A stretch of 64,000 bases of DNA from the NCBI GenBank assembly GCA_950097015.1, contig CATNEN010000029.1, positions 682,001 to 746,000 of the forward strand, in the 5' to 3' direction. A model generated the notes under the pieces. The model worked only from the letters and a program-made list of their open reading frames with translations. It had not been told where the DNA came from and made no database searches. Shown piece by piece: positions 28,901-39,600 of this stretch. The position numbers and the translations under genes were made by a program. The DNA comes from Macrostomum hystrix (lineage: Eukaryota; Platyhelminthes; Macrostomidae). The number at the start of each line of letters is the position of its first letter. Position 1 is the stretch's first letter.

Positions 28901-29520
28901 ATCCCACTCTAGCATTCACCCATCCCACTCTAGCATTCACCCATCCCACTCTAGCATTCACCCATCCCACTCTAGCATTCACCCATCCCACCATAGCATT
29001 CACCCATCCCACTCTAGCATTCACCCATCCCACTCTAGCATTCACCCATCCCACCATAGCATTCACCATTTCCACCAAAGCATTCACCCATCCCGCCCAA
29101 GCATTCACCCATCCCGCCCAAGCATTCACCCATCCCACTCTAGCATTCACCCATCCCACCATAGCATTCACCCTTTCCACCAAAGCATTCACCCATCCCG
29201 CCCAAGCATTCACCGGAATCTCTACTAGATGGAGTTATTGAATTCACCTTGAGCACACTACTCCAGTCACAAACCTGTTCACCAGCGCTGAATCCACAGT
29301 CCAAGCGGCCAGCTCTACGCCAGGAAAAAGGGACGCAACCACACCAAATCCGGAGGCGCCTACTTGCAGTAGTACAACCGACACGCTGACAAAAGGCAGC
29401 ACGCGCAGGCCGGCTGACTCTTTGGCTAGGTCCTCCCAGCCGGTGGCTTCTACCGGATCTGCGGGCCGGTTGATGAAGGTACTGCTACTGAGCTATCTTG
29501 CTGTGCTCAAATTAGTGTGA
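25975..29520 (+). CDS. Unrecognised signal-peptide, N-glycosylated, probable GPI-anchored protein
   Basis: Six exons with matching phases: 25975 to about 26128 (or 26095), 27177-27372, 27809-28035, 28316-28526, 28645-28767, 29286-29520. The first exon's donor is uncertain: GT at 26096 or a GC-type donor (AAG|GCAAGC) at 26129 both fit phase. The N-terminus has a hydrophobic signal (CCLLSSLLVLPPAALATG). The body has many N-x-S/T sites (NCSS, NLS, NYS, NQS, NAS, NSS, NWS, NRT) and paired cysteines (CTC, CLHEC, NNCVWTFAIDC). The last exon is Ser/Thr-rich (mucin-like stalk) and ends in a hydrophobic tail (MKVLLLSYLAVLKLV), the layout of a GPI-attachment signal or short membrane anchor. Likely cell-surface. 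I do not recognise the family. Introns 1, 2 and 5 are filled by three unrelated minisatellites. Confidence 0.75.
26325..26875. repeat. Minisatellite, 16-17 bp unit, glycoprotein gene intron 1
   Basis: About 34 copies of cgaaacttcatagaccc / agaaacttcataaacc variants, intermixed. Confidence 0.92.
27452..27805. repeat. Minisatellite, 36 bp unit, glycoprotein gene intron 2
   Basis: About 10 copies with 'gaatagactagcaatccagt' and 'acattcctccatct'. The final unit continues directly into the phase-correct acceptor tacattcctccag at 27808, so the unit overlaps the acceptor region. A similar piece (gaatagattagcaatccag) occurs far away at about 57192. Confidence 0.93.
28805..29215. repeat. Minisatellite, 21 bp unit, glycoprotein gene intron 5
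   Basis: About 19 copies of cattcacccatcccactctag and variants. Each unit is a pyrimidine run ending in AG (cactctag, caccatag), so each resembles a weak acceptor. The array begins about 35 bases after the donor. Frames are open on both strands because the unit is 3n. Confidence 0.93.
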
Positions 29521-30055
29521 TCTCTTATTATCTGACAACTAATCAGTGCTCAAATCTCAAGAATCTTCATCTCGGTAGGATTATTCGGTTAGATGGTAAT
29601 CGCAGAAACTAAAGTTGCAACCCATCTGTCTTTTCTTTCTAATCCAGCGTACTTTCAACTGGTTTTCATCATTAAAAGAGATTTTTTTCATTCACCGGAA
29701 ATAGTTATTACTGCATTACAGTTAATATCTACCTCCCATATTTGCACTTATCTGACATTCTCATCTGGCCTTATGTTAGTAGACAGCCATGATACTATTA
29801 AACCTTGTTCAGATTCCACCGCTTGCCAGATATATTCCAATTCGTCTCCGTGATTTTAAAATATACGAGCTATAAAGAATACTTTCATTGGTTATTGAGT
29901 TGTTCATTGTTTTTTTGTTAAAGGAAGACTTTTAACTTACTCTCGCTTTTATTGTTCATTTTTAACCAGCCAAAACTTCATTCCTTTGATGTGCCGCTAC
30001 AACTCCATTCCTTTGATGAGTGGCCACCACAGAATATTTATATATATTTTGTGCC
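29521..30055. other. Intergenic AT-rich sequence
   Basis: An 86-codon plus-strand frame at 29593-29853 has no recognisable features. No repeat. Confidence 0.4.
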
Positions 30056-30545
30056 GTACCCACTAATAATTCCTTTGATAAGCCGCCACTACCTTATTCC
30101 GTTGATGAGCCGCCACTACCTTATTCCTTTGATGAGCCGCCACTACTCCATTCCTTTGATGAGCCGCCACTACTTTAATCTTTTGATGAGCCGCCACTAC
30201 TCCATTCCTTTGATGAGCCGCCACTACTTTAATCTTTTGATGAGCCGCCACTACTCCATTCCTTTGATGAGCCGCCACTACTCCATTACTTTGATGAGCC
30301 GCCACTAATCATTCCTTTGATGAGCCGCCACTACTCCATTCCTTTGATGAGCCGCCACTACTTTAATCCTTTGATGAGCCGCCACTACTTCATTCCTTTG
30401 ATGAGCCGCCACTACTTCAATCCTTTGATGAGCCGCCACTACTCCATTCCTTTGATGAGCCGCCACTACTTTAACCCTTTGATAAGCCGCCACTACTTCA
30501 TTCCTTTGATGAGCCGCAGCTACTTCAATACTTTGATTAGCCGCT
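30056..30545. repeat. Minisatellite, 27 bp unit
   Basis: About 18 copies of gatgagccgccactactcc / attccttt. One 26 bp copy near 30305 shifts the frame, confirming no coding constraint. Confidence 0.93.
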
Positions 30546-30974
30546 ACTAGTTCACGATCTTAAAGGAATGTATTATCTACCTTAAGGTACAAGCGTACAT
30601 TTCTACAGATTGCTGTTTAATGAATTATTTAAGGCTTGTTGTCAAAGCCATTTTCTTTAACTTTATCTGCAGCTTAGCTCAATCTCTTGCACAGTTCATT
30701 GCACGCAACCTACAGACTATTCTGGCCACGTAATTTCATGGTATGATTTATTGAACACCGTTTCTGCAACATCGGAATCGGAAATCCTAGGCCCAACAAT
30801 AGCAACTCAGAGCGGCTCCAATCGATTCGGTGTCACGAAATACAGCAGTGGGCGGATGAGAATAAAGATAAATAATTTATATCCTTCCGGTTTTCTGTTG
30901 ACCATTGGCAGTTCTTGTACTTTTTTACATATGTGGTGGTTAATACAACCAATAGTTTATACTTACTCTCTCCA
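30546..30974. other. Intergenic sequence between arrays
   Basis: Unique sequence. An open frame beginning near 30751 runs on into the next array; no protein family is recognised. Confidence 0.35.
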
Positions 30975-32288
30975 GAAGGACTGGAAGATGGGTAGGGACT
31001 GTCTCCTGAAGGATTGGATGATGGGTAGGGACTGTGTCCTGAAGGATTGGATGATGGGTAGGGACTGTGTCCTGAAGGATTGGATGATGGGTAGGGACTG
31101 TGTCCTGAAGGATTGGATGATGGGTAGGGACTGTCTCCTGAAGGATTGGATGATGGGTAGGGACTGTGTCCTGAAGGATTGGATGATGGGTAGGGACTGT
31201 GTCCTGAAGGATTGGATGATGGGTAGGGACTGTGTCCTGAAGGATTGGATGATGGGTAGGGACTGTCTCCTGAAGGATTGGATGATGGGTAGGGACTGTG
31301 TCCTGAAGGATTGGATGATGGATAGGGACTGTCTCCTAAAGGATTGGATGATGGGTAGGGACTGTGTCCTGAAGGATTGGATGATGGGTAGGGACTGTGT
31401 CCTGAAGGATTGGATGATGGGTAGGGACTGTGTCCTGAAGGATTGGATGATGGGTAGGGACTGTGTCCTGAAGGATTGGATGATGGGTAGGGACTGTGTC
31501 CTGAAGGATTGGATGATGGGTAGGGACTGTGTCCTGAAGGATTGGATGATGGATAGGGACTGTCTCCTAAAGGATTGGATGATGGGTAGGGACTGTGTCC
31601 TGAAGGATTGGATGATGGATAGGGACTGTGTCCTGAAGGATTGGATGATGGGTAGGGACTGTGTCCTGAAGGATTGGATGATGGATAGGGACTGTCTCCT
31701 AAAGGATTGGATGATGGGTAGGGACTGTGTCCTGAAGGATTGGATGATGGGTAGGGACTGTGTCCTGAAGGATTGGATGATGGGTAGGGACTGTGTCCTG
31801 AAGGATTGGATGATGGGTAGGGACTGTGTCCTGAAGGATTGGATGATGGGTAGGGACTGTGTCCTGAAGGATTGGATGATGGGTAGGGACTGTGTCCTGA
31901 AGGATTGGATGATGGGTAGGGACTGTGTCCTGAAGGATTGGATGATGGGTAGGGACTGTGTCCTGAAGGATTGGATGATGGGTAGGGACTGTGTCCTGAA
32001 GGATTGGATGATGGGTAGGGACTGTGTCCTGAAGGATTGGATGATGGGTAGGGACTGTCTCCTAAAGGATTGGATGATGGGTAGGGACTGTGTCCTGAAG
32101 GATTGGATGATGGGTAGGGACTGTCTCCTGAAGGATTGGATGATGGGTAGGGACTGTCTCCTGAAGGATTGGATGATGGGTAGGGACTGTGTCCTGAAGG
32201 ATTGGATGATGGGTAGGGACTGTGTCCTGAAGGATTGGATGATGGGTAGGGACTGTGTCCTGAAGGATTGGATGATGGATAGGGATGG
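30975..32288. repeat. Minisatellite, 33 bp unit, highly homogeneous
   Basis: About 40 near-identical copies with 'gatgatgggtagggactg' and 'tgtcctgaaggattg'. Variation is confined to a few positions (tgtctcc/tgtgtcc, gatagg/gggtagg, ctaaagg). Both strands are open for about 490-510 codons as a consequence of the 3n period. Confidence 0.96.
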
Positions 32289-32871
32289 GTAGTCATAAAA
32301 TCTCGATAAGCACTTTACATTTTTCTTTATCTCTTGGAAAGCTTTTCTGATTTTTGGATTTGTTTATACTTGTCGTGGAAAAGTTGCACACAGAACATTC
32401 TTAAATCCAAAGCAATCACAGACTATTTGAGTCTAGCTGGGTCCACAGGGTTCTTATTTGCTCAAGGTGTTCCCTCGGCGGAGCCAGGATGAGTTGGCCT
32501 GTCAGTTTGATTGACAGGCCACAGTGGCACTGGCAGTTCTGCGGCTGTGCCTGTAGTTACGCAGGTTGGATTAACTAAGAAATTGTGAGAGCGAGTTTGA
32601 GTCATTCCTTTTGGCACACATACTATAGCTGCTTTTGAGACGGCCTCATTCCGCTCACTCTAGACTGAGTTTTTGTAGACTCCACTTTAAAGTGCTGAGG
32701 AAGTTCATTATTACACAATGTCTACTTGCTTAACTTTGAACAATCCGAATATTGTCTATTGTTCTCATAGATTTTATACGAAAATATTGTATTTACTTCT
32801 CTCTCAACAAAGATTGAAAAATCAGCAAATTTCATTAAAATTGCTACTACGCCGTATAGACCCAGATCTGC
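32289..32871. other. Intergenic sequence with one strong hairpin
   Basis: No coding frame. At 32495-32521 there is a perfect 10 bp stem (TGGCCTGTCA / TGACAGGCCA) around a 7-base loop. Its role is unknown. Confidence 0.45.
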
Positions 32872-33150
32872 ACATTCCCAGAACTGCACATTCCCAGAAC
32901 TGCACATTCCCAGAACTGCACATTCCAGAACTGCACATTCCAGAACTGCACATTCCCAGAACTACACATTCCCAGAACTGCACATTCCAGAACTGCACAT
33001 TCCAGAACTGCACATTCCCAGAACTGCACATTCCCAGAACTGCACATTCCCAGAACTGCACATTCCCAGAACTGCACATTCCCAGAACAACACATTCCCT
33101 GATCTTTGCATTCCCAGAACTACACATTCCCAGAACTACAAATTCCCAAA
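32872..33150. repeat. Minisatellite, 16-18 bp unit
   Basis: About 17 copies of cattcccagaactgca, some shortened to cattccagaactgca. Confidence 0.92.
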
Positions 33151-33965
33151 ACTAGACTCCCCAGAAAAGTACACTTCTAGATTCCCAGTAATTTCTGGGT
33201 TCTCAGAATTTAGATTTCCAGTTCGTTAGAACTATTTAAATGATTAGTTCGTTGCGAAGTAATACAGAAGTAGCAGCTACTGCCGCTAATATAGTTCGAA
33301 CGGTATTAACTGCGTAGAACACTTTATTTCTAGCTGCTTTCGTCGAAGCATGTTGTGAAACGGTAGAGAGCTCGTATGGGAAATCTGTTCTGAAGCAAGC
33401 AGTGCAGCCCGATGGAGTGAGAGGGTGAGATTTCGGATAGAGAACGCGGTCATGGCTAGCTAGAGCATCGGTTACTGGAAATGTGACCGAATATAGCTAT
33501 GCGGCAAGCGACTGAATATTAACAATGCTTTTGGCCACCTACCCCCATCAGCCTTACCTTGTCGCACGGCACAGCTGTAGCGGAGGCCCCACCCAGTCGC
33601 ATCACTCACAGCCGCAGTTATTCGAAGCCCTCACCGCCATTGTGTTTGTACTCGGAAATGGAAAGAAGTTGAGCCATCAAGCAGCTGGAGAGACTGGGTG
33701 AGACTGGGTGATGAAGCTGAGAGAGAAATAGAAGCAAGAAGATAAAATAAGTGGCACAAGGGCGTTGTGCCATGATTGCAATTCAGTTTGTCTTCTAGAA
33801 GCAAAATCCACGCTGACTATCGGGATTTGAAACTCAAACTCGCATCCCCTGAACCCGGCGAATCCCATTAGCTGCCGCCCCCTGCCCCACCTCTGACCCA
33901 ATAGGGATCGGAGCCGGCTGCTGAGTCCAAATCGATTGAGTCTTATCAACTCGCAATTTGATCCG
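33151..33965. other. 5' region of the IP3-receptor-like gene
   Basis: Unique sequence leading to the start codon at 33966. I see no clear TATA box. A GC-rich part (about 33540-33660) may include the promoter or a 5' UTR exon. Confidence 0.35.
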
Positions 33966-36650
33966 ATGGAGCGAGAATCTGCGACAACACCGGCAGCGGC
34001 TGCTGACACAGGACTCACCCAGGGCGACATGAACTCTGGCTTCGTGTGCATTGGCGACTACATCGGGCTCTTCTGCGAGGACACGGATGGTCACGTGTTC
34101 TCGCAGAACTCCTGGTAACTATGACAACGGAGCTGTCTTGTTGTATTATCCATGAGTCTAATCTTATAGTCTGTTTTCATATATATATAATAGATTAAAT
34201 TACACCTAGCACATTTGGGCCACATGTACAGTCACTGTTCAGTCCATGGACTGGGGAGGCTGCAACACCTACTAATTGCTAGTCCAGCTAATGCTAGCAC
34301 GCATTTTACAATTAGTTAAACTGAAGCACTAAAGAAACAAGTGTCTTGCTGTAAATGATACAATTTATTTCCTTAGGCTCAGGTTTGAACCCGTGAGCTT
34401 TTGAGTCAGATGTCCGAAGCTTTAAAAACCGGACTGCAAAATGTTTCTGATTGTCAAACTTTCGATCATAATATGTCTTTTCTCATGGTCTCACTCTTAT
34501 AGTCTCACTCTCATAGTCTCACTCTCATAGTCTCACATTAATAGTCTCACTCTCATAGTCTCACTTTAATAGTCTCACTCTCATAGTCTCACTCTAATCG
34601 TCTCACTCTCATAGTCTAACTCTCATAGTCTCACTCTCATAGTCTCACTCTCATAGTCTCACTCTCATAGTCTCACATTAATAGTCTCACTCTCATAGTC
34701 TCACTCTCATAGTCTCACTCTCATAGTCTCACTCTCATAGTCTCACTTTAATAGTCTCACTCTCATAGTCTCACTCTCATAGTCTCACTCTCATAGTCTC
34801 ACTCTCATAGTCTCACTCTCATAGTCTCACATTAATAGTCTCACTCTCATAGTCTCACTTTAATAGTCTCACTCTCATAGTCTCACTTTAATAGTCTCAC
34901 TCTCATAGTCTCACTCTCATAGTCTCACTCTCATAGTCTCACTCTCATAGTCTCACTCTCATGGTCTCACTCTTATAGTCTCACTCTCATAGTCTCACTC
35001 TCATAGTCTCACATTAATAGTCTCACTCTCATAGTCTCACTCTCATAGTCTCACTCTCATAGTCTAACTCTCATAGTCTCACATTAATAGTCTCACTCTC
35101 ATAGTCTCACTTTAATAGTCTCACTCTCATAGTCTCACTCTCAATCTCAAAATCTTGTCGCCTAGTGTTATTTATACTTCAGCCCGACCCGGAATTCAGC
35201 GCCGCTTCCTTCCACACCTTCAGTGCGGCATTCAACGGCCTGTTTGTGTACCACAACAGCGACCGCGACAGGCCAACCAATGTGCCGGATCCGCAGGGTG
35301 AGAATTTTCAGCATGTATTTGAGAGCTTTGATCTCTTCTAATAAAAGTACATTCCTAGGGTGGCAATAAAACTGTAGCACTAAACGTTCATCAATTTGCG
35401 GGATGCAATCATATACTGCATGAGAATTCGATAGCGGTTGTCAGTTTAAGCAATTATTACTCAAATTTCCGCGTGGAGAATTGGCTATCAAATTGGCAAC
35501 TATTTTCGAACCACCCCTAAATCGAGCAGTGCTGCTGTTTCAAGTTTGCATTCAAAACCGGTACAAGCTGGACAAGAAATACCGCAAGATATCCTCTAGC
35601 GAGCCCGCTGGACCGCGGCAGCCACAGCAGCAACAGCAGCAGCAGCCGCAGCAGCTGGACTCAGGAGAAGCGTCACCCCTGACACAGCCAGAGGCCGAGC
35701 AGCAGCAGCAGCAGCCGCAGCAGCAGCAGCAGCAGACGGCGGAGACTGACTTTGACACGCGGCTACACTTGGAGCAGGCAAGAAATGCTGCTGCAGCAGA
35801 GAATGTTGACAACATGGCCGAACAGAGGAGAAACTTAGGCAAGCGAGTTCGCTACGGTGAAATTATACAGGTGAGCATTTGAGACAGCATTGTTAGCCAA
35901 TGGTACCAATTTCTCAAATTCAAGCCTTACAATGCGACTCTCCCGCGCAATTTCAGTTGAAGCACATTTTCACGGACAAGTTCATTCACGTGAACACTAA
36001 TCACACCAGCCAGCAGGACAAGAACAATATGCTGGTGAGTTTTTTCCTTGCTCAAAGACCAGGGCTGAGATTCGAACTCCCGACCTCTTGGATATGAGTC
36101 CGAAACTTTAACCATAGAGGTACAAACTCTGTTTAAATTGCATATTTCAATCCAAGTTACAATTTTAAAAGAATGATTTTCACCAACTCACTGCAGCTCT
36201 CGCTACACGAGTACAACTCAAACAATGCTCAGTTTAGAATTCTGCCGCGCTACAAAGTGAAATCTGAAGGCGAATTTGTGAGTAGGATGATTGCTGTGAG
36301 CGCTTTCCGTATGTTTCAAATCCCAGTGTCTATAACGAAAATCAATTGATTATGAACAGGTGCAACTATTGGATCAGATATCGCTGGAATCGATCAAGAG
36401 TCCAGGACATTATTTCCATGCAAGCCAGGGATTTAACACTGGCCCCGAGTCCCGGAGATACTTCGTGTGAGCTAAGCTTGACGATTCCAGTTCTTGTTTT
36501 AGGAAAAAGCTGTTTATTTTTTAACAAAACTGAGAAAACTGTTGATTTTTTCTCTCCTCCAGATCGGAATTGAACCTGGGTGTCGAGCAGACCGGTTTCA
36601 CCATCATCAAGTCGCACGGATGCAGCGAACAGCCTGAGGCATTTGCGAGG
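33966..36650 (+). CDS. IP3R-like: N-terminal suppressor / first beta-trefoil (exons 1-7)
   Basis: About 309 residues; the vertebrate domain is about 223. It contains FVCIGDYIGLFC (the family's FLHIGDICSLY position), VCIQNRYKLDKKYRK (cf. LCPMNRYSAQKQFWK), VRYGEIIQLKHIFTDKFIHVN (cf. [21 protein letters not shown]) and FRILPRYKVKSEGEFV. Extra length comes mainly from a Gln-rich insert of about 55 residues in exon 3 made of mixed CAG/CAA codons. The start at 33966 is the first ATG in frame; a second ATG (MNSGFVCIGD) is also possible. The exon 2 acceptor was chosen at 35199 because it is the one that keeps phase. Confidence 0.8.
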
Positions 36651-39600
36651 GTGCGTAGCTGTTTGATTCTGATTGGCTGTAAATTCATTGCAGCAGTTTG
36701 AGTGAGGCTAGAATCTGATTGGCTGTGTCTTCACTGCAGCAGTTTGTGTGAGGCTAGAATCTGATTGGCTGTGTCTTCACTGCAGCAGTTTGAGTGAGGC
36801 TAGAATCTGATTGGCTGTGTCTTCACTGCAGCAGTTTGTGTGAGGCTAGAATCTGATTGGCTGTGTCTTCACTGCAGCAGTTTGTGTGAGGCTAGAATCT
36901 GATTGGCTGTGTCTTCACTGCAGCAGTTTGAGTGAGGCTAGAATCTGATTGGCTGTGTCTTCACTGCAGCAGTTTGAGTGAGGCTAGAATCTGATTGGCT
37001 GTCTTCACTGCAGCAGTTTGAGTGAGGCTAGAATCTGATTGGCTGTGTCTTCACTGCAGCAGTTTGAGTGAGGCTAGAATCTGATTGGCTGTGTCTTCAC
37101 TGCAGCAGTTTGTGTGAGGCTAGAATCTGATTGGCTGTGTCTTCACTGCAGCAGTTTGAGTGAGGCTAGAATCTGATTGGCTGTGTCTTCACTGCAGCAG
37201 TTTGAGTGAGGCTAGAATCTGATTGGCTGTGTCTTCACTGCAGCAGTTTGAGTGAGGCTAGAATCTGATTGGCTGTGTCTTCACTGCAGCAGTTTGAGTG
37301 AGGCTAGAATCTGATTGGCTGTGTCTTCACTGCAGCAGTTTGTGTGAGGCTAGAATCTGATTGGCTGTGTCTTCACTGCAGCAGTTTGTGTGAGGCTAGA
37401 ATCTGATTGGCTGTGTCTTCACTGCAGCTGTTTGAGTGATGCTTTAATCTGATTGGCTGTATCTTCACTGCAGCAGTTTGAGTGAGGCTAGAATCTGATT
37501 GGCTGTGTCTTCACTGCAGCAGTTTGTGTGAGGCTAGAATCTGATTGGCTGTGTCTTCACTGCAGCTGTTTGAGTGATGCTTTAATCTGATTGGCTGTAT
37601 CTTCACTGCAGCAGTTTGAGTGAGGCTAGAATCTGATTGGCTGTGTCTTCACTGCAGCAGTTTGAGTGAGGCTAGAATCTGATTGGCTGTGTCTTCACTA
37701 CAGCTGTTTGAGTGATGCTTTAATCTGATTGGCTGTGGACCTGATTTCTTTCTATGCTGACAAAATTTTTTTTTTCAATTAAATGATTTAAACAGGGTGG
37801 GCAGTTTGTTCAACTGTTTCACAAGGAGCTAGAAGCCTATGTCGTCGCCGAGGGACTATTCGATCAGGATGTCACAGAGGACGGTAAGCCTGATTAAACA
37901 GTTTTGTATTATAACTCTGCTGATCCGTGTGGGGTATTTCGATTTGACTAAATATGGCATTTCATTTCCGCAGTGCACCTGAGAATCCGAGAGATCGACC
38001 AGTTGAATCCGCGTACTCTGCATTCGTCAACCTCGGCCGTCACCTACTGGCAGATGGAACCGGAGAGCACAGTGCTGAATGGCGAAGTGCTGACCTGGGA
38101 CCAGCAGTTCAGGTTCCGGCACGCCACAACTCGCAAATACCTGAGCGTCAGGCATGCCAGCGAGACCTACTCGGTGACTCTCTCGGACGATCCAACTGAT
38201 CCGCGCACCGTGTTCAAGATGCACCCGGTGCTGCAGGACTCACCTGAGCTCAAGTTTGAGAGCTACGCTAGGATTGAGCACGTCATCACGGGCTGCTGGT
38301 TGCATGCTATTAAGGGTCAGCAGCGAAGGCGCTCATGTGTTGCGAGGCTTTGGGTGGTTGCGAGGTTTTAGATAAGGGGGTGTCTAACCCACAAAATTGG
38401 TGTGTAACCCACAAGATTGGGTGTCTAACCCACAAGATTGGGTGTGTAACCCACAAGATTGGGTGTGTAACCCACAAGATTGGGTGTCTAACCCACAAGA
38501 TTGGGTGTGTAACCCACAAGATTGGGTGTGTAACCCACAAGATCAGGTGCCTAACCCACAAGATTGGGTGTCTAGCCCACAAGATTGGGTGTCTAACCCA
38601 CAAGATTGAGTGTCTAACCCACAAGATTGAGTGTCTAACCCAGAAGATTGGGTGTCTAGCCCACACGATTGGGTGTCTAACCCACAAGATTGGGTGTCTA
38701 ACCCACAAGATTGGGTGTCTAGCCCACAAGATTGGGTGTCTAACCCACAAGATTGGGTGTCTAACCCACAAGATTGGGTGTCTAACCCACAAGATTGGGT
38801 GTCTAACCCACAAGATTGAGTGTCTAACCCACAAGATTGAGTGTCTAACCCACAAGATTGGGTGTCTAGCCCACAAGATTGGGTGTCTAACCCACAAGAT
38901 TGAGTGTCTAACCCACAAGATTGGGTGTCTAACCCACAAGATTGAGTGTCTAACCCACAAGATTGAGTGCCTAACCCACAATATTGGGTGTCTAACCCAC
39001 AAGATCAGGCGTCTAACCGACAGAGACGTCAAACAGAGGCCTCAAATCCAGAGAAACTTTGCGCATAGTTTCTGGCGAAAATTGTCCTATGTTGTTCCCA
39101 CCGGTTACTTTTCAGACAAGTCCTACCAGAGGAAGGAGTTTCTGAACATGGAAGACGAAAAATCGATGCAAGCTTTGCGCTGGGATGGTGGAGAGCTGAG
39201 AGAGGTGTGTTTTCGAGTTGAGAGATTGATTTTGTGCCATAGAATGCATTCATTGAATCTCATTCTCCTCAGATTACGTGCTGCTTCGATCGCCGCTATG
39301 ACGACGCCTACACAATTCAGAAGGTGGAGCCGGAGCACGTGATGAGCTTTAATTTTGTAGCCGGCGTTGTGCCCACCCTTCTGGACCTTATCAATGCTGT
39401 AAGTACACTCGAATTTGAGTACATTTGAGTTTTGAGTACAGTTAAAATTGAGTACAGTTAAAATTGAGTACAGTTAAAATTAAGTACAGTTAAAATTGAG
39501 TACAGTTAAAATTGAGTACAGTTAAAATTGAGTACAGTTAAAATTGAGTACAGTTAAAATTGAGTACAGTTAAATTTGAGTACAGTTAAATTTGAGTACA

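Noticed and set aside
29593-29853. 86-codon ORF after the glycoprotein gene
   Set aside because: Base composition is AT-driven, with no family features and no flanking gene signals.
35183-35199. Exon 2 of the IP3R-like gene starting at 35183 after tacttcag
   Set aside because: It would start in phase 0 and not match the phase 2 end of exon 1; the acceptor at 35199 restores phase.
38310-39342. Repeat ORFs on both strands in IP3R intron 9
   Set aside because: They come from a 21 bp array; the true exons on either side join in phase without it.
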